Source of the DNA: an uncultured Prochlorococcus sp.
GTDB lineage: Bacteria > Cyanobacteriota > Cyanobacteriia > PCC-6307 > Cyanobiaceae
DNA length: 64,000 nucleotides
Assembly (NCBI RefSeq): GCF_902616385.1
Contig: NZ_CACMSM010000001.1
Coordinates: 1 to 64,000 of the forward strand
Reading direction: 5' to 3'
The translations under genes were made by a program, and so were the position numbers. A model generated the notes under the pieces. The model saw only the letters and a list, made by a program, of their open reading frames with translations, was not told the DNA's origin and did no database searches. Positions 50,885-61,233 of the stretch are shown here, piece by piece. Positions within the stretch are counted from its first letter, which is position 1, and each line of letters opens with the position of its first letter.

Positions 50885-52705
50885 ATGTCTCAGCAAATTA
50901 TCATCGCTGAGCAGGCTCGAATTGCAGCACTACTCACAGATGATCGAGTTGATGAATTAATCGTCGCACAAGGTCAATATCAAATTGGCGATATTTTTTT
51001 AGGAACAGTTGAAAACGTTCTCCCTGGTATTGATGCCGCTTTCATAAATATCGGTGAAAGTGAAAAAAATGGATTCATCCATGTTTCAGATTTAGGTCCA
51101 CTAAGACTCAAAAAAGGAATATTTGGGATAACGGAATTACTGGAACCAAAACAAAAAGTTCTAGTACAGGTAATAAAGGAACCCACAGGATCAAAAGGGC
51201 CTAGACTAACCGGTAATATTTCAATCCCAGGGAAATACTTGATATTGCATCCATATGGCCAAGGAGTAAATATTTCAAGAAAAATAAATACAGAAACAGA
51301 ACGAAGCCGTTTGAAAGCTCTCGGGGTTTTAATAAAACCACCTAGCACAGGCTTGTTATTTAGAACAGAGGCTCAAAAGATAAAAGAAGAACTTCTAATT
51401 GAAGATTTAGAACATTTAATTCAACAATGGGAAAATGTATTAAAAGTTTCTGAGGCTACTAATCCGCCAAATTTAGTAAAAAGAGATGATGATTTCTGTC
51501 TAAAGATCTTGAGAGATTATATTAAAGATTTTACTAAAAGCATAATTATCGATAGTAAACTTTCAGTTATAAGGGCAAAAGAATTTTTATTAAATTATGA
51601 ATCTGATATAGATATTGAATTTCACGATAACAGTTTAAACCAACATATTTTTGAGAAGTATGAAATTAAGAAAACAATTCAAAAAGCACTCCAGCCCAGA
51701 GTAGATCTTCCTTCGGGGGGGTATATTATTATTGAACCTACTGAAGCTTTAACAGTAATCGATGTAAACTCTGGATCATTTACGAGATCCGCCAACTCAA
51801 GACAAACCGTTTTATGGACGAACTGCGAAGCAGCAGTTGAAATCTCAAGACAAATGAAATTAAGAAATATCGGTGGAGTTATTGTAGTAGATTTTATTGA
51901 TATGGAATCTAGAAGGGATCAATTTCAGTTACTTGAACATTTTACCTCAGCAATAAAAGATGATTCTGCTAGGCCTCAAATAGCTCAGCTTACTGAATTA
52001 GGCTTAGTGGAGTTAACTAGAAAAAGACAAGGTCAAAATATATATGAATTATTCGGTAAAAAATGTTCTAAATGCGATGGTACAGGACATGTAGAAAATA
52101 TATTAAATCACGAAATTTCTAACTTAAAAATTAAAAATGTTGAAAAAAAATCTAATCAATCAAACAATCTACCATCTTTAGATCTAGATAACTCTCGATC
52201 AACTGATGAGCAAGAAAAAATAATTGACAAAGAATTGCTTAATTTCAGAGACCTAAATAAAGAGAATTCTTCTAATAAAAAAGAGAATGATAATGATAAT
52301 TTAAACCATTCAAATTCAAAAGAAAAAAATATAATAACAGTCGATCTTACTAATGAAGAAAAAATTGTTTTCAGTCAATTAGGAATTAATCCACTTATAA
52401 AGTTAGGTAAAGAATTTCTCACCAGCAATAATTTTGTTCGTTTAAAAGAGAGTGGCAAGGAGGCGGGGAAAGCCTTAGACAATGAAAAAACAAAAGTAAA
52501 ACAAATTAAAAAAATTTCAAAATCAAGAGAAGAAAAGGTTCAAATTGAATTTGAAGCTAACGCAAATTCTAAAGATAAATCTTCAAATAAAACTAATGAA
52601 AGCAATGAAGTTTTATTTACAGATAAAAAGGATGGAAGTGAACTTACAGATGAGCTAAACAATGCAAGAAAAAAAAGAAGAAGATCTTCAGCAAGCATTG
52701 AATAA
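50885..52705 (+). CDS. rne: Ribonuclease E/G family endoribonuclease
   Basis: This 606-residue RNase E/G starts mRNA decay and processes rRNA and tRNA. The S1 domain lies near residues 35-120 ([21 protein letters not shown]). The catalytic region has [16 protein letters not shown] and [15 protein letters not shown] with the Mg2+ aspartates. The zinc-link cysteines are in [13 protein letters not shown] near residue 400. The noncatalytic tail of about 190 residues is charged and low-complexity and ends [12 protein letters not shown], an arginine-rich end like those reported to dock PNPase in cyanobacterial RNase E. It overlaps rnhB by 44 bases. Confidence 0.96.
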   Translation: MSQQIIIAEQARIAALLTDDRVDELIVAQGQYQIGDIFLGTVENVLPGIDAAFINIGESEKNGFIHVSDLGPLRLKKGIFGITELLEPKQKVLVQVIKEPTGSKGPRLTGNISIPGKYLILHPYGQGVNISRKINTETERSRLKALGVLIKPPSTGLLFRTEAQKIKEELLIEDLEHLIQQWENVLKVSEATNPPNLVKRDDDFCLKILRDYIKDFTKSIIIDSKLSVIRAKEFLLNYESDIDIEFHDNSLNQHIFEKYEIKKTIQKALQPRVDLPSGGYIIIEPTEALTVIDVNSGSFTRSANSRQTVLWTNCEAAVEISRQMKLRNIGGVIVVDFIDMESRRDQFQLLEHFTSAIKDDSARPQIAQLTELGLVELTRKRQGQNIYELFGKKCSKCDGTGHVENILNHEISNLKIKNVEKKSNQSNNLPSLDLDNSRSTDEQEKIIDKELLNFRDLNKENSSNKKENDNDNLNHSNSKEKNIITVDLTNEEKIVFSQLGINPLIKLGKEFLTSNNFVRLKESGKEAGKALDNEKTKVKQIKKISKSREEKVQIEFEANANSKDKSSNKTNESNEVLFTDKKDGSELTDELNNARKKRRRSSASIE

Positions 52706-53279
52706 AGTATACGAAGTTGGAATAGATGAAGTTGGAAGGGGAGCAATTTTCGGTCCGGTTTTTTCGGCAGTATGTGTATTAACTGAAAAAAATAAATTTA
52801 TCTTAAAAAAATTTGGAGTAACGGATAGTAAAAAACTAACTCCCAAAAAAAGAAAATTACTTTTACCAAAAATTTTATTACTATCTTCAGATTATGGAAT
52901 TGGGCAATCTTCAGCTAGAGAAATAGATAGGTTAGGTATCAGAGTTGCGACAGAACTTTCAATGATAAGAGCTTTAAAAAAATTAAAAGAAAAGCCATCT
53001 GAATTAATAATTGATGGCCCCTTATTATTAAGGCCATGGAACGGTATACAGAAAAACATAGTATCTGGAGATTCAAAGTTTATCTCGATAGCTTCAGCAA
53101 GCATAGTCGCCAAAGTTTCTCGCGATAATCTAATGGAAAGGTTAGAAAAAAAATACTCAGGATACTTGATATTTAAAAATAAAGGTTATGGAACGAGGGA
53201 GCATCTTTCATTAATTGAAAAGAATGGAATAACTAAACTTCACAGGAAAAGTTTTTTAAAAAAATCAAATCTTATTTAA
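52662..53279 (+). CDS. rnhB: Ribonuclease HII
   Basis: RNase HII removes ribonucleotides and RNA primers from DNA-RNA hybrids. The 205-residue protein has [19 protein letters not shown] with the catalytic Asp-Glu (residues 20-25), [12 protein letters not shown], and [11 protein letters not shown] with another metal aspartate. Its ATG lies 44 bases inside rne, so the coding of its first 15 residues shares DNA with the rne tail. An alternative TTG at 52698 would shorten the overlap but lacks a ribosome-binding site. The C-terminal end overlaps the convergent DUF1997 gene by 15 bases. Confidence 0.93.
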   Translation: MQEKKEEDLQQALNKVYEVGIDEVGRGAIFGPVFSAVCVLTEKNKFILKKFGVTDSKKLTPKKRKLLLPKILLLSSDYGIGQSSAREIDRLGIRVATELSMIRALKKLKEKPSELIIDGPLLLRPWNGIQKNIVSGDSKFISIASASIVAKVSRDNLMERLEKKYSGYLIFKNKGYGTREHLSLIEKNGITKLHRKSFLKKSNLI

Positions 53280-53783
53280 TTCACACCAATCTAAAAAATC
53301 TTTTACGAGTTGCTGTTGAACCCTTGACTTTATACCCAACAGAATTCCATTTAATACCGAATGACCAGTAGATTCCAAAATTTTCCTTGGTACAAGATTC
53401 AGCAGAGGAGGCTGGCTTACAGATACCCCAAGAAGCGCCTCACCTTCTAAACCAATATCAGTTGCTTCCAAATTCGCTTTCAAAATAAGATTAAAATCAT
53501 CTATCATCCCCAACCCATCCAATGTACTTTCAAGGGCACTCATTTTTAAAATTCCATCTTTATTTTCTACCGCAATTGAGACAACAGGGTTAATATCTAA
53601 TTGAAAAACCTTAAAACTTGTTACTGTATACTTATATCTACCTATTCCTTCTGGTACCAATTTTTTGGAGTCAAGCATTGCTCCAACTACTCTTTCTTCT
53701 TCCAAAAGATATTTAGAAAGATATTCTTTATTACGTGTTACAGAAAGCTTGAGTTTCTGTTTAGCATCAAAAGACAATAACAT
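53265..53783 (-). CDS. DUF1997 family protein
   Basis: This 172-residue soluble protein of the DUF1997 family, found in cyanobacteria and plants, has [23 protein letters not shown] and the repeated beta-rich core typical of it. A clear GGAGGG Shine-Dalgarno (plus-strand ccctcc) lies about 9 bases before the ATG, unusual strength for this region. Function is unknown. It is divergent from pheA over only 52 bases, so the two promoters must be adjacent or overlapping. Confidence 0.8.
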   Translation of the reverse strand: MLLSFDAKQKLKLSVTRNKEYLSKYLLEEERVVGAMLDSKKLVPEGIGRYKYTVTSFKVFQLDINPVVSIAVENKDGILKMSALESTLDGLGMIDDFNLILKANLEATDIGLEGEALLGVSVSQPPLLNLVPRKILESTGHSVLNGILLGIKSRVQQQLVKDFLDWCELNKI

Positions 53784-53835
53784 TTTCTATATCCCTCCAA
53801 TGCTTATTTGATCTCTTTTTTTTTTACGATTAATC

Positions 53836-54681
53836 ATGCGCAAACAAGTTGCATATTTAGGTCCTAAAGGAACATATGCAGAAAAAGCAGCTCATATATT
53901 ATCAAAGCTTGCCAATTTTCAGACACCTATATTTGTACCATGTAATGGGTTACATTCGGTCATTAAATCAATAGCGTACAACAATTGTGATGCTGCTGTA
54001 GTGCCTATAGAAAATTCTGTAGAAGGGGGAGTTACAGCTACTCTAGACGCTCTTTGGAAATTTCCTGAAATTTTTATAAATAAAGCAATTGTTTTACCTA
54101 TAAGACATGCATTAATTAGTGATGGAGAACTTTCAAACATTTCAGAAGTATTATCTCATCCTCAAGCATTAGCTCAATGTTCAGAATGGTTATCTGAAAA
54201 TCTTCCAAATGCAATTCCTCTCTCAACAAATTCAACATCAGAAGCTGTCAATATGGTCAAGGGGAGTAAATTCAGAGCTGCTATCGGTTCAAAATCATTA
54301 ACTCAAATCGAAGGACTCAAAGAATTAGCCTTTCCTATTAATGATGTTCCAGGTAATTGCACTAGATTTGTTTTATTGAGCAAGGAATCAAATTCAAATT
54401 TAGCTAATATTGCCAGTTTTGCTTTCTCATTAATTTCAAATAAACCAGGTGCTTTGCTTAAAGCGATAAATTATATTGCAGATTTTGGGTTTAATATGAG
54501 TAAAATTGAATCAAGACCTTCTAAAAGAGAATTGGGAGAATATATAATTTACATTGATTTAGAAATAAATAATCAAAATAACATTAAAAATTTTCATGAA
54601 TTAAAAAATAAGCTAAAGCCACTTTGCAATAATTTTGTTGATTTTGGAAATTATTTTTCTGAAAATGTTGAACTAGATTAA
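53836..54681 (+). CDS. pheA: Prephenate dehydratase
   Basis: PheA converts prephenate to phenylpyruvate in phenylalanine synthesis. The 281-residue protein is the monofunctional form. YLGPKGTYAEKAAHIL at the N-terminus, AVVPIENSVEGGVTATLDAL, and NDVPGNCTRFVLLSKES are catalytic-domain blocks. The C-terminal ACT domain (about residues 190-275; NKPGALLKAINYIADFGFNMSKIESRPSKRE) binds phenylalanine for feedback control. There is no chorismate mutase domain. The stop is 2 bases from the convergent methyltransferase stop. Confidence 0.96.
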   Translation: MRKQVAYLGPKGTYAEKAAHILSKLANFQTPIFVPCNGLHSVIKSIAYNNCDAAVVPIENSVEGGVTATLDALWKFPEIFINKAIVLPIRHALISDGELSNISEVLSHPQALAQCSEWLSENLPNAIPLSTNSTSEAVNMVKGSKFRAAIGSKSLTQIEGLKELAFPINDVPGNCTRFVLLSKESNSNLANIASFAFSLISNKPGALLKAINYIADFGFNMSKIESRPSKRELGEYIIYIDLEINNQNNIKNFHELKNKLKPLCNNFVDFGNYFSENVELD

Positions 54682-54682
54682 T

Positions 54683-55618
54683 TTATCCTCTACATTTATA
54701 AACTCCAAACTCCATTAAACCTTTTCTAAATGCCCAATTCATGAGAAGTATCGTTGGAATCTCTCTAATAGACTTCACTATCGCAAATGGGCCAAGTGAC
54801 AAAATCATGAAGGGCCTTCGAATGCCTTCAAAAATCGATTCGTACCAAGAAGGATTTGTGTAGGAATTCCAATTTTCAGATACAACTCTTCCTGAACTAT
54901 TTTCGTTAGTTCTAAGAATATTACTGAATTCGTTAATGCTAATAAAGTTAGGATGTACCCATTGTTCAAGTAATTGTTTAAGAACTAACTTTTCAAAAAA
55001 TGATGGGGGATATGCTTGGAGGTCTCTTGAGTTCCAATCAGCCAATGCTAAATACCCTCCAGGTCTTAAAGTTCTCATCATTTCATCCGCAAACCTTTTT
55101 TTATCATTCATGTGTGCTCCAGCCTCAACACTCCAGACACCATCAAATGATCCATCTTCAAATTTCAAGTCCAAAGCATCCATAACTTGGAAGTTGCAAT
55201 TTAGCCCATAAGGAGTAAGTTCTCTTGCTCTTTTTACTTGGGCCGGACTAATTGTGATACCAGTGACGTTAAAACCATAATATTCTGCGAGAATCCTAGA
55301 ACTGCCCCCTATTCCACAACCTACATCGAGTATTCTGGATCCCTGTGGCAATTTATCTAAACCACTCCATTTGACTAATTCATGAACAAACTGAACTTTA
55401 GCCTTCCTAAAATCAATATTTTTTTTCCCTAAGGGATAAAAACCCAAGTGTATATGTTCTCCCCACAATCTCTCAAGTAATCTATCCTGGGTCCAAGAAT
55501 CATACGCAGCAGCAACTGTACCAGAAGAAATATATTTTCTAGCATTGTTCCTCCAAATAATAGCCAGGAATAGGAAGGATAAAACTATTAAAAAAAAAGG
55601 AAATAATAATTCAAACAT
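54683..55618 (-). CDS. MPBQ/MSBQ methyltransferase (plastoquinone/tocopherol synthesis)
   Basis: This 311-residue protein strongly resembles Synechocystis sll0418, the 2-methyl-6-phytylbenzoquinone/solanesylbenzoquinone methyltransferase. An N-terminal membrane anchor (about residues 5-22) is followed by YDSWTQDRLLERLWGEHIHLG and the SAM motif ILDVGCGIGGSSRILAEYYG (residues 97-116). GITISPAQVKRARELTP follows. The C-terminal SIREIPTILLMNWAFRKGL also matches. In Prochlorococcus its main job should be plastoquinone-9 ring methylation, and tocopherol synthesis varies between strains. It follows the LON-domain gene by two bases. Confidence 0.88.
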   Translation of the reverse strand: MFELLFPFFLIVLSFLFLAIIWRNNARKYISSGTVAAAYDSWTQDRLLERLWGEHIHLGFYPLGKKNIDFRKAKVQFVHELVKWSGLDKLPQGSRILDVGCGIGGSSRILAEYYGFNVTGITISPAQVKRARELTPYGLNCNFQVMDALDLKFEDGSFDGVWSVEAGAHMNDKKRFADEMMRTLRPGGYLALADWNSRDLQAYPPSFFEKLVLKQLLEQWVHPNFISINEFSNILRTNENSSGRVVSENWNSYTNPSWYESIFEGIRRPFMILSLGPFAIVKSIREIPTILLMNWAFRKGLMEFGVYKCRG

Positions 55619-56275
55619 TTAACTTTCTTTTATATCAGGAAAACTCTCTTTCAATGCAGTTCTTGCGGCAAGTTGTTTTCTCGTATGATCAAGCATTTCG
55701 TATTCTCTGAGCAAACGGGTAAAAGTATTTCTCTCTTCAAGTAGTCTTTGCTGTTCCTCCGCAACAGGACCTCCTAAATGAGATCCAATCCAAAATGACA
55801 AATCCATTGGATTATCAGGTAATTTATCAGGTAGATTTTTCTTAGTATTAGTCAATTTACTCGTTAAATTAATAACATCACTAAGTGCTTCTTTCACTGA
55901 ATCTTTTAGGGAATCTAATTTTTGAAAGTCATCAATATTGTCATCACTAATCCAACTAACCATGGCTGAACAAAATGGCGTCGAACGGGTAATTTCTAAG
56001 ACTTGAAATCTTTGTTGGCCGAGAGTGATAATATTACTTCTCCCATCCTCTGCAGTTTGGTGTTTTATAATTTGTGCGCAACATCCAACGTTAGCCATAC
56101 TTTTAGTAGTGGGATCCCACTTAATAATCCCAAACATAGAATCACTCTCAAGAACAGATTGGAGCATGATCCTATATCTCGATTCAAAAATATGTAAAGG
56201 CAATACTTCTTGAGGGAAAAGGACTACCTCTGGCAAAGGAAATAAAGGTAATTCCCTTACTGAGAGTTCTCCCAT
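55619..56275 (-). CDS. LON N-terminal substrate-binding domain protein
   Basis: This 218-residue protein carries only the N-terminal (LON_substr_bdg) domain of Lon protease. It opens LPLFPLPEVVLFPQEVLPLHIFESRYR, and GQQRFQVLEI lies near residue 90. The AAA+ and protease parts of Lon are absent, so it is not a protease. Free-standing LON domains are widespread in cyanobacteria. They are thought to bind substrates or partners. It lies 2 bases before the MPBQ methyltransferase in the same direction and downstream of rpsJ by 56 bases. Confidence 0.9.
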   Translation of the reverse strand: MGELSVRELPLFPLPEVVLFPQEVLPLHIFESRYRIMLQSVLESDSMFGIIKWDPTTKSMANVGCCAQIIKHQTAEDGRSNIITLGQQRFQVLEITRSTPFCSAMVSWISDDNIDDFQKLDSLKDSVKEALSDVINLTSKLTNTKKNLPDKLPDNPMDLSFWIGSHLGGPVAEEQQRLLEERNTFTRLLREYEMLDHTRKQLAARTALKESFPDIKES

Positions 56276-56331
56276 TTAAACCTCATTTCATTATTTTAAT
56301 ACTAATCAATTTGAGACGATTTCGGGATTTA

Positions 56332-56652
56332 TTAAAGTTTAACTTCTATATCTACACCACTAGGGAGATCAAGTTTCATTAAAGCATCAATAGTTTTTGC
56401 GGAAGGACTGTAGATATCTATTATTCTTCGATGCGTTCTTGTTTCAAAATGTTCTCTAGAATCTTTATCAACATGTGGTGATCTTAGTACGCAATAAATC
56501 TTCCTTTTTGTAGGTAAAGGTATTGGACCTATTGCTGAGGCAGAAGTAGTATCAGCAGTTTGAATAATTTTGTCGCAAGATAAATCAAGCATTCTTCTAT
56601 CAAATGCTTTGAGCCTTATTCTTATTTTTTGTTGTGCAATAGATGCAGTCAT
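56332..56652 (-). CDS. rpsJ: 30S ribosomal protein S10
   Basis: S10 (106 residues) of the 30S head region. [20 protein letters not shown] and [20 protein letters not shown] are the conserved blocks. It follows tufA by 100 bases, with a strong hairpin in between. This gives the order rpsL-rpsG-fusA-tufA-rpsJ, as in many cyanobacteria, where rpsJ is split from the S10 operon. Confidence 0.97.
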   Translation of the reverse strand: MTASIAQQKIRIRLKAFDRRMLDLSCDKIIQTADTTSASAIGPIPLPTKRKIYCVLRSPHVDKDSREHFETRTHRRIIDIYSPSAKTIDALMKLDLPSGVDIEVKL

Positions 56653-56673
56653 AGTTTCAAATAACTTCTAGTA

Positions 56674-56699
56674 AAGGGTCATTTTAATAAATGACCCTT
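56674..56699 (-). promoter_or_regulatory. 11-base hairpin in the tufA-rpsJ spacer
   Basis: AAGGGTCATTT (56674-56684) and AAATGACCCTT (56689-56699) form a perfect 11-base stem with a four-base loop, the strongest hairpin seen in the window. It lies in the tufA-rpsJ spacer, about 50 bases past the tufA stop and about 20 before the rpsJ start. On the minus strand the stem is followed by TACTAGAAG, not a U-run. It is therefore more likely an RNA processing, stability or translation-control element than a plain terminator. Confidence 0.55.
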
Positions 56700-56752
56700 A
56701 TCCATAAACCTATATTAGATGATTGAGGTTAAATTTTTAAAATTCAAATTTA

Positions 56753-57952
56753 TTATTTGAGAATTTTAGAAACAACTCCAGCACCGATAGTACGCCCACC
56801 TTCACGTATGGCGAATCGCATACCTTGTTCAATAGCTACTGGACAAATTAATTCTCCAGTCATCTTAATTCTGTCTCCAGGCATAACCATTTCAACATTA
56901 GAACCATCATCTGAGGTAAATGCGGTGATTTGACCAGTCACATCAGTTGTTCTGATGTAGAACTGAGGTCTATATCCTGCAAAGAAAGGAGTATGTCTTC
57001 CGCCCTCTTCTTTTTTGAGAACATAAACTTCTCCTTCAAACTGAGTATGAGGGGTAATAGATCCTTTCTTCACAAGAACCATTCCTCTTTCAATATCTTC
57101 TTTCTGGACACCCCTTAAAAGCAAACCAACATTATCGCCAGCCATACCTTCATCAAGAAGTTTTCGGAACATTTCAACTCCAGTAACAGTTGTTACTCTT
57201 GTATCTCGTATTCCAACTATTTCTACTTCTTCTCCAACCTTAACTTTACCTCTCTCAATTCTTCCAGTAGCAACAGTTCCTCTACCAGTAATCGAGAAAA
57301 CATCTTCAACTGCCATCAAGAATGGTTTATCAACTTCTCTTTCTGGTTCAGGAATACTAGCATCAACTGCTTTCATTAACTCTTCAATCTTTGATTCCCA
57401 TGTAGAATCACCTTCTAGAGCTTTTAAACCTGAAACTTGAACTATAGGAATGTCATCTCCTGGGAAGTCATAACTATCTAAAAGTTCCCTAATTTCCATT
57501 TCGACAAGTTCAATGATTTCTTCGTCATCAACCATGTCGCACTTATTGAGAGCAACCACAAGAGCAGGAACTCCAACCTGTTTAGCTAATAGAATATGCT
57601 CTTTTGTTTGAGCCATAGGACCATCTGTAGCTGCGCAAACTAGAATAGCTCCATCCATTTGGGCAGCCCCTGTGATCATGTTTTTCACATAATCAGCATG
57701 TCCAGGGCAATCGACATGGGCGTAATGTCTGCCTTCAGTTTCATATTCAACATGAGCTGTATTAATGGTAATGCCACGCTCTCTTTCTTCCGGAGCACCA
57801 TCAATGTCTCCATAGTCTTGAGCTTGAGCTTGACCTTTTTTAGCTAATACATTTGTAATAGCAGCTGTTAGTGTTGTTTTTCCATGATCAACATGGCCAA
57901 TAGTACCTATGTTGACATGTGGTTTGTTCCTTTCGAACTTCTCGCGAGCCAT
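56753..57952 (-). CDS. tufA: Elongation factor Tu
   Basis: EF-Tu (399 residues) carries aminoacyl-tRNA to the ribosome. [10 protein letters not shown] (residues 18-27), [20 protein letters not shown] and [12 protein letters not shown] are the G1, G3 and G4 motifs. [23 protein letters not shown] is the kirromycin/tRNA-contact region. The length matches cyanobacterial EF-Tu. The ATG lies 45 bases after the fusA stop. Only one tuf copy is seen in the window. Confidence 0.99.
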   Translation of the reverse strand: MAREKFERNKPHVNIGTIGHVDHGKTTLTAAITNVLAKKGQAQAQDYGDIDGAPEERERGITINTAHVEYETEGRHYAHVDCPGHADYVKNMITGAAQMDGAILVCAATDGPMAQTKEHILLAKQVGVPALVVALNKCDMVDDEEIIELVEMEIRELLDSYDFPGDDIPIVQVSGLKALEGDSTWESKIEELMKAVDASIPEPEREVDKPFLMAVEDVFSITGRGTVATGRIERGKVKVGEEVEIVGIRDTRVTTVTGVEMFRKLLDEGMAGDNVGLLLRGVQKEDIERGMVLVKKGSITPHTQFEGEVYVLKKEEGGRHTPFFAGYRPQFYIRTTDVTGQITAFTSDDGSNVEMVMPGDRIKMTGELICPVAIEQGMRFAIREGGRTIGAGVVSKILK

Positions 57953-57997
57953 TTTGAATTAAAGAATCGAGGATTTAAGAGTGTTTTAGTTTAGAGA

Positions 57998-60073
57998 TCA
58001 GGAGTTGCCCTGATTCTTGGAAATGATAGCTTCAGCAACATTACGAGGAACTTCCTCATAATTTGCGAACTCCATTGAAAATATACCCCGACCTTGAGTC
58101 ATTGATCGGAGTTGAGTGGCATAACCGAACATTTCGGCTAAGGGCACTTTGGCCTGTACCTTAGACAATCCATCATCAACAGATTGTCCTTCTACTTGAC
58201 CTCTTCTAGAAGAGAGATCACCAATTACAGATCCAAGAAAGTCGTCAGGACTTTCGACCTCAACTTTCATCATAGGCTCTAAAAGGACAGGATTGCATTT
58301 TTTAACACCGTCTTTAAAAGCCATGGAACCTGCAATTTTGAAGGCCATTTCAGATGAGTCTACATCGTGGAATGAACCATCGACTAGTGTTACTTTTACA
58401 TCAATGAGTGGATAACCGGCAAGAACACCAGATTCACAGGTTTCTTTCATTCCATTAGATGCAGGTCCAATATACTCTTTTGGTACAGCTCCGCCAACAA
58501 TTTTGTTTACAAATTCAAAACCTTTACCAACTTCAGCAGGTTCCATTTCAATGATTACATGACCATATTGACCTTTTCCTCCAGTCTGTCTTGCATATTT
58601 ACCTTCACCTTTAGAACTAGACCTAATTGTCTCTCTATATGAAACCTGGGGGGCTCCTATATTTGCTTCAACTTTAAATTCCCTTAACATTCTGTCGACG
58701 AGGATTTCTAGGTGCAATTCACCCATACCAGCAATAACAGTTTGATTTGTCTCAGGGTCTGTACTTACCCTAAAGGTTGGATCCTCTTCAGACAAAGCAG
58801 TTAAAGCTTTTGATAATTTTTCCATATCGCCTTTAGTTTTTGGCTCAACAGCTACTGAGATAACTGGTTCAGGGATAAACAATGTCTCCAAAACTATTGG
58901 GTCTTCGGTATTACATAAAGTGTCACCAGTTGTTGTATTCTTAAGACCTAATACAGCTCCTAAATCTCCTGCCCTCAATTCATCAACCTCCTCTCTCTCA
59001 TCAGCTTTAAGAATCACTAATCTAGAAATTCTCTCTTTAGCATCCTTAGTAGAATTCATTACATAACTGCCCTTTGATAGAACACCTGAATACATTCTTA
59101 CAAAAGTTAATTTTCCGTAGGGATCTGACATCACTTTAAATGCTAGTGCACTAAAAGGAGCATTATCATCTGAAGGTCTAATATCTTCTTTGCCACTTGG
59201 TAAAACACCTTGTATTGGTTTCACATCAACAGGAGCTGGCAAATAATCAACAACTGCATCTAATACAAGTTGGACTCCTTTATTCTTAAAAGCTGACCCG
59301 CAAAGAACAGGAACTAATCCATGCTTTAAAACACCCTCCCTAATACCTTTTTTAAGTTGTTCAGTGGATAATTCTCCTGTTTCAAGGAAAATCTCTATTA
59401 ACTCTTCATCATTCTCTGCAACACTCTCCATCAACTTATTTCTCCACTCATCAGCTTCCTCTTCCATTTCTGATGGAATTGGTGCTTCTTCTATATCAGT
59501 ACCTAAGTCATTTTTGTAAAGGTATGCTTTGTTGGCAACTAAATCAATAATGCCTGTAAGATCACCTTCAGCTCCAATAGGTAGTTGAATTGGGAGTGCA
59601 TTAGCCTTTAGTCGATCTTTAATTTGGTTATTAACTTTTAGAAAATCTGCACCAGTTCTATCCATTTTATTAACAAAAACCATTCTTGGGACAGAGTATC
59701 TATCTGCTTGACGCCAAACTGTTTCAGATTGAGGCTGAACTCCGCCAACTGCGCAAAATACAGCTATGACTCCGTCCAAGACTCGCATTGATCTTTCCAC
59801 TTCAATAGTAAAATCAACATGTCCAGGAGTATCAATAATATTAATTCTGTGATCTTGCCAACTAGTAGATATTGCAGCAGCAGTAATAGTAATTCCTCTT
59901 TCTCTTTCTTGATCCATCCAATCTGTTACAGCAGCACCATCATGAACCTCTCCTATCTTATGAACCACACCTGAATAAAACAAAATCCTCTCTGTAGTTG
60001 TTGTCTTCCCTGCATCAATATGAGCGGCTATACCTATATTCCTTACTCGTTCCAGGGGAAAGTCGCGTGCCAA
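57998..60073 (-). CDS. fusA: Elongation factor G
   Basis: EF-G (691 residues) drives ribosome translocation. The G1 motif [15 protein letters not shown] is at residues 17-31, [16 protein letters not shown] near 83, and [12 protein letters not shown] near 137. The start codon appears to be TTG (60073), seven bases after a GGAGC ribosome-binding site at plus-strand 60081-60085, and the protein begins [18 protein letters not shown]. No in-frame ATG is closer. A possible -10 box TATAAT (plus-strand 60105-60110) lies just upstream in the rpsG-fusA spacer. Confidence 0.98.
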   Translation of the reverse strand: MARDFPLERVRNIGIAAHIDAGKTTTTERILFYSGVVHKIGEVHDGAAVTDWMDQERERGITITAAAISTSWQDHRINIIDTPGHVDFTIEVERSMRVLDGVIAVFCAVGGVQPQSETVWRQADRYSVPRMVFVNKMDRTGADFLKVNNQIKDRLKANALPIQLPIGAEGDLTGIIDLVANKAYLYKNDLGTDIEEAPIPSEMEEEADEWRNKLMESVAENDEELIEIFLETGELSTEQLKKGIREGVLKHGLVPVLCGSAFKNKGVQLVLDAVVDYLPAPVDVKPIQGVLPSGKEDIRPSDDNAPFSALAFKVMSDPYGKLTFVRMYSGVLSKGSYVMNSTKDAKERISRLVILKADEREEVDELRAGDLGAVLGLKNTTTGDTLCNTEDPIVLETLFIPEPVISVAVEPKTKGDMEKLSKALTALSEEDPTFRVSTDPETNQTVIAGMGELHLEILVDRMLREFKVEANIGAPQVSYRETIRSSSKGEGKYARQTGGKGQYGHVIIEMEPAEVGKGFEFVNKIVGGAVPKEYIGPASNGMKETCESGVLAGYPLIDVKVTLVDGSFHDVDSSEMAFKIAGSMAFKDGVKKCNPVLLEPMMKVEVESPDDFLGSVIGDLSSRRGQVEGQSVDDGLSKVQAKVPLAEMFGYATQLRSMTQGRGIFSMEFANYEEVPRNVAEAIISKNQGNS

Positions 60074-60169
60074 TTTAAAAGCTCCAAATAAAAAAATTTT
60101 TATAATTATAGTTCACTCTAAAAGCAAACTTTTATAATAATAAACTACTCAAGTACCTTTTTGATGAAA

Positions 60170-60640
60170 TTAATATCTGTAATGTGCAAAAGCTTTATTA
60201 GCTTCGGCCATTTTGTGAGTGTCTTCTCTTTTTTTAACTGAACTACCAGTTTCATTTGCTGCATCCATTAACTCACTAGCAAGTTTTTGGGACATACTTT
60301 TGCCATTTCTTGCACGTGAAAACGTTACAAGCCATCTTAATGCCATAGCTATACCCCTCTCTTGTCGTACTTCCATAGGTACTTGGTATGTTGCACCACC
60401 AACTCTTCTAGCTCTTACCTCCACAAGAGGAGTAGCATTTTTTACAGCTGTTTCAAATAATTCAACTGCATTTCCACCAGTTCTCTCACTAATCAGAGAA
60501 AAAGCATCAGACAATATTCTTTGAGCTGTAGATTTTTTACCATGTTTCATCAAACGAGAGATCATCATCGAAGCAAGTCGACTATTAAATTGAGGATCTG
60601 GAAGAACTGGTCTTTTTACTGCTGCATTACGACGTGACAT
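60170..60640 (-). CDS. rpsG: 30S ribosomal protein S7
   Basis: S7 (156 residues) nucleates assembly of the 30S head. [18 protein letters not shown], then [20 protein letters not shown] and [17 protein letters not shown] are conserved blocks. It lies between rpsL (25 bases upstream) and fusA (96 bases downstream). The spacer to fusA has the possible promoter described under fusA, so part of fusA expression may be separate. Confidence 0.98.
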   Translation of the reverse strand: MSRRNAAVKRPVLPDPQFNSRLASMMISRLMKHGKKSTAQRILSDAFSLISERTGGNAVELFETAVKNATPLVEVRARRVGGATYQVPMEVRQERGIAMALRWLVTFSRARNGKSMSQKLASELMDAANETGSSVKKREDTHKMAEANKAFAHYRY

Positions 60641-60665
60641 TTTTTTAGAAAGTGATGTTTACAAG

Positions 60666-61040
60666 TTAATCTTTTGGAGCTTTTGCTCCATACTTAGACC
60701 TAGATTGACGTCTATCTTTGACTCCAGCCGTATCTAAAGTTCCTCTTATTATATGATATCTAACTCCCGGTAAATCCTTAACTCTTCCCCCCCTAAGAAG
60801 AACGACAGAGTGTTCTTGCAAGTTATGTCCAATACCAGGTATGTAAGCCGTCACTTCGAAACCTGAAGTTAATCTAACCCTAGCAACTTTTCTCAAAGCT
60901 GAATTAGGCTTTTTTGGTGTTGATGTATAGACTCTTGTACATACCCCTCGTCTCTCAGGGCATGATTTTAAAGCAGGAGATTTTGTTTTCTTTGTCAGAC
61001 GTTTTCTTTCTGAACCAACTAATTGTGAGATGGTGGGCAT
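60666..61040 (-). CDS. rpsL: 30S ribosomal protein S12
   Basis: S12 (124 residues) is at the decoding site. [20 protein letters not shown] at the start and [20 protein letters not shown] with Lys43 of the streptomycin region are diagnostic. [19 protein letters not shown] closes it. It opens the str operon. Its start is 193 bases from the divergent glutamate synthase gene, so both promoters lie in that gap. Confidence 0.98.
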   Translation of the reverse strand: MPTISQLVGSERKRLTKKTKSPALKSCPERRGVCTRVYTSTPKKPNSALRKVARVRLTSGFEVTAYIPGIGHNLQEHSVVLLRGGRVKDLPGVRYHIIRGTLDTAGVKDRRQSRSKYGAKAPKD

Positions 61041-61190
61041 CTATTAAACTTAGATAAAAATAAACATCTAATCATCATAACCTTTAAAGAGCACTAACTA
61101 AAAGTTTTTAATTATTTTTTTTTAAATTTGTCAAATTAAAATTCTTTGGTAAATATTCATTATCTTTAGATTTATTTTCATATTTATTTT

Positions 61191-61196
61191 TATAAT
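61191..61196 (+). promoter_or_regulatory. Candidate -10 box for glutamate synthase
   Basis: TATAAT at 61191-61196 matches the sigma-70-type -10 consensus. It lies about 38 bases before the ATG at 61234 in the divergent gap between rpsL and glutamate synthase. No clear -35 was found, as is common in cyanobacteria. The rest of the gap (61041-61233) holds no gene and no GTA-N8-TAC site that I can see. Confidence 0.4.
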
Positions 61197-61233
61197 AGAA
61201 ATACATAAATACCTAAATAGAATTAAATAATCT

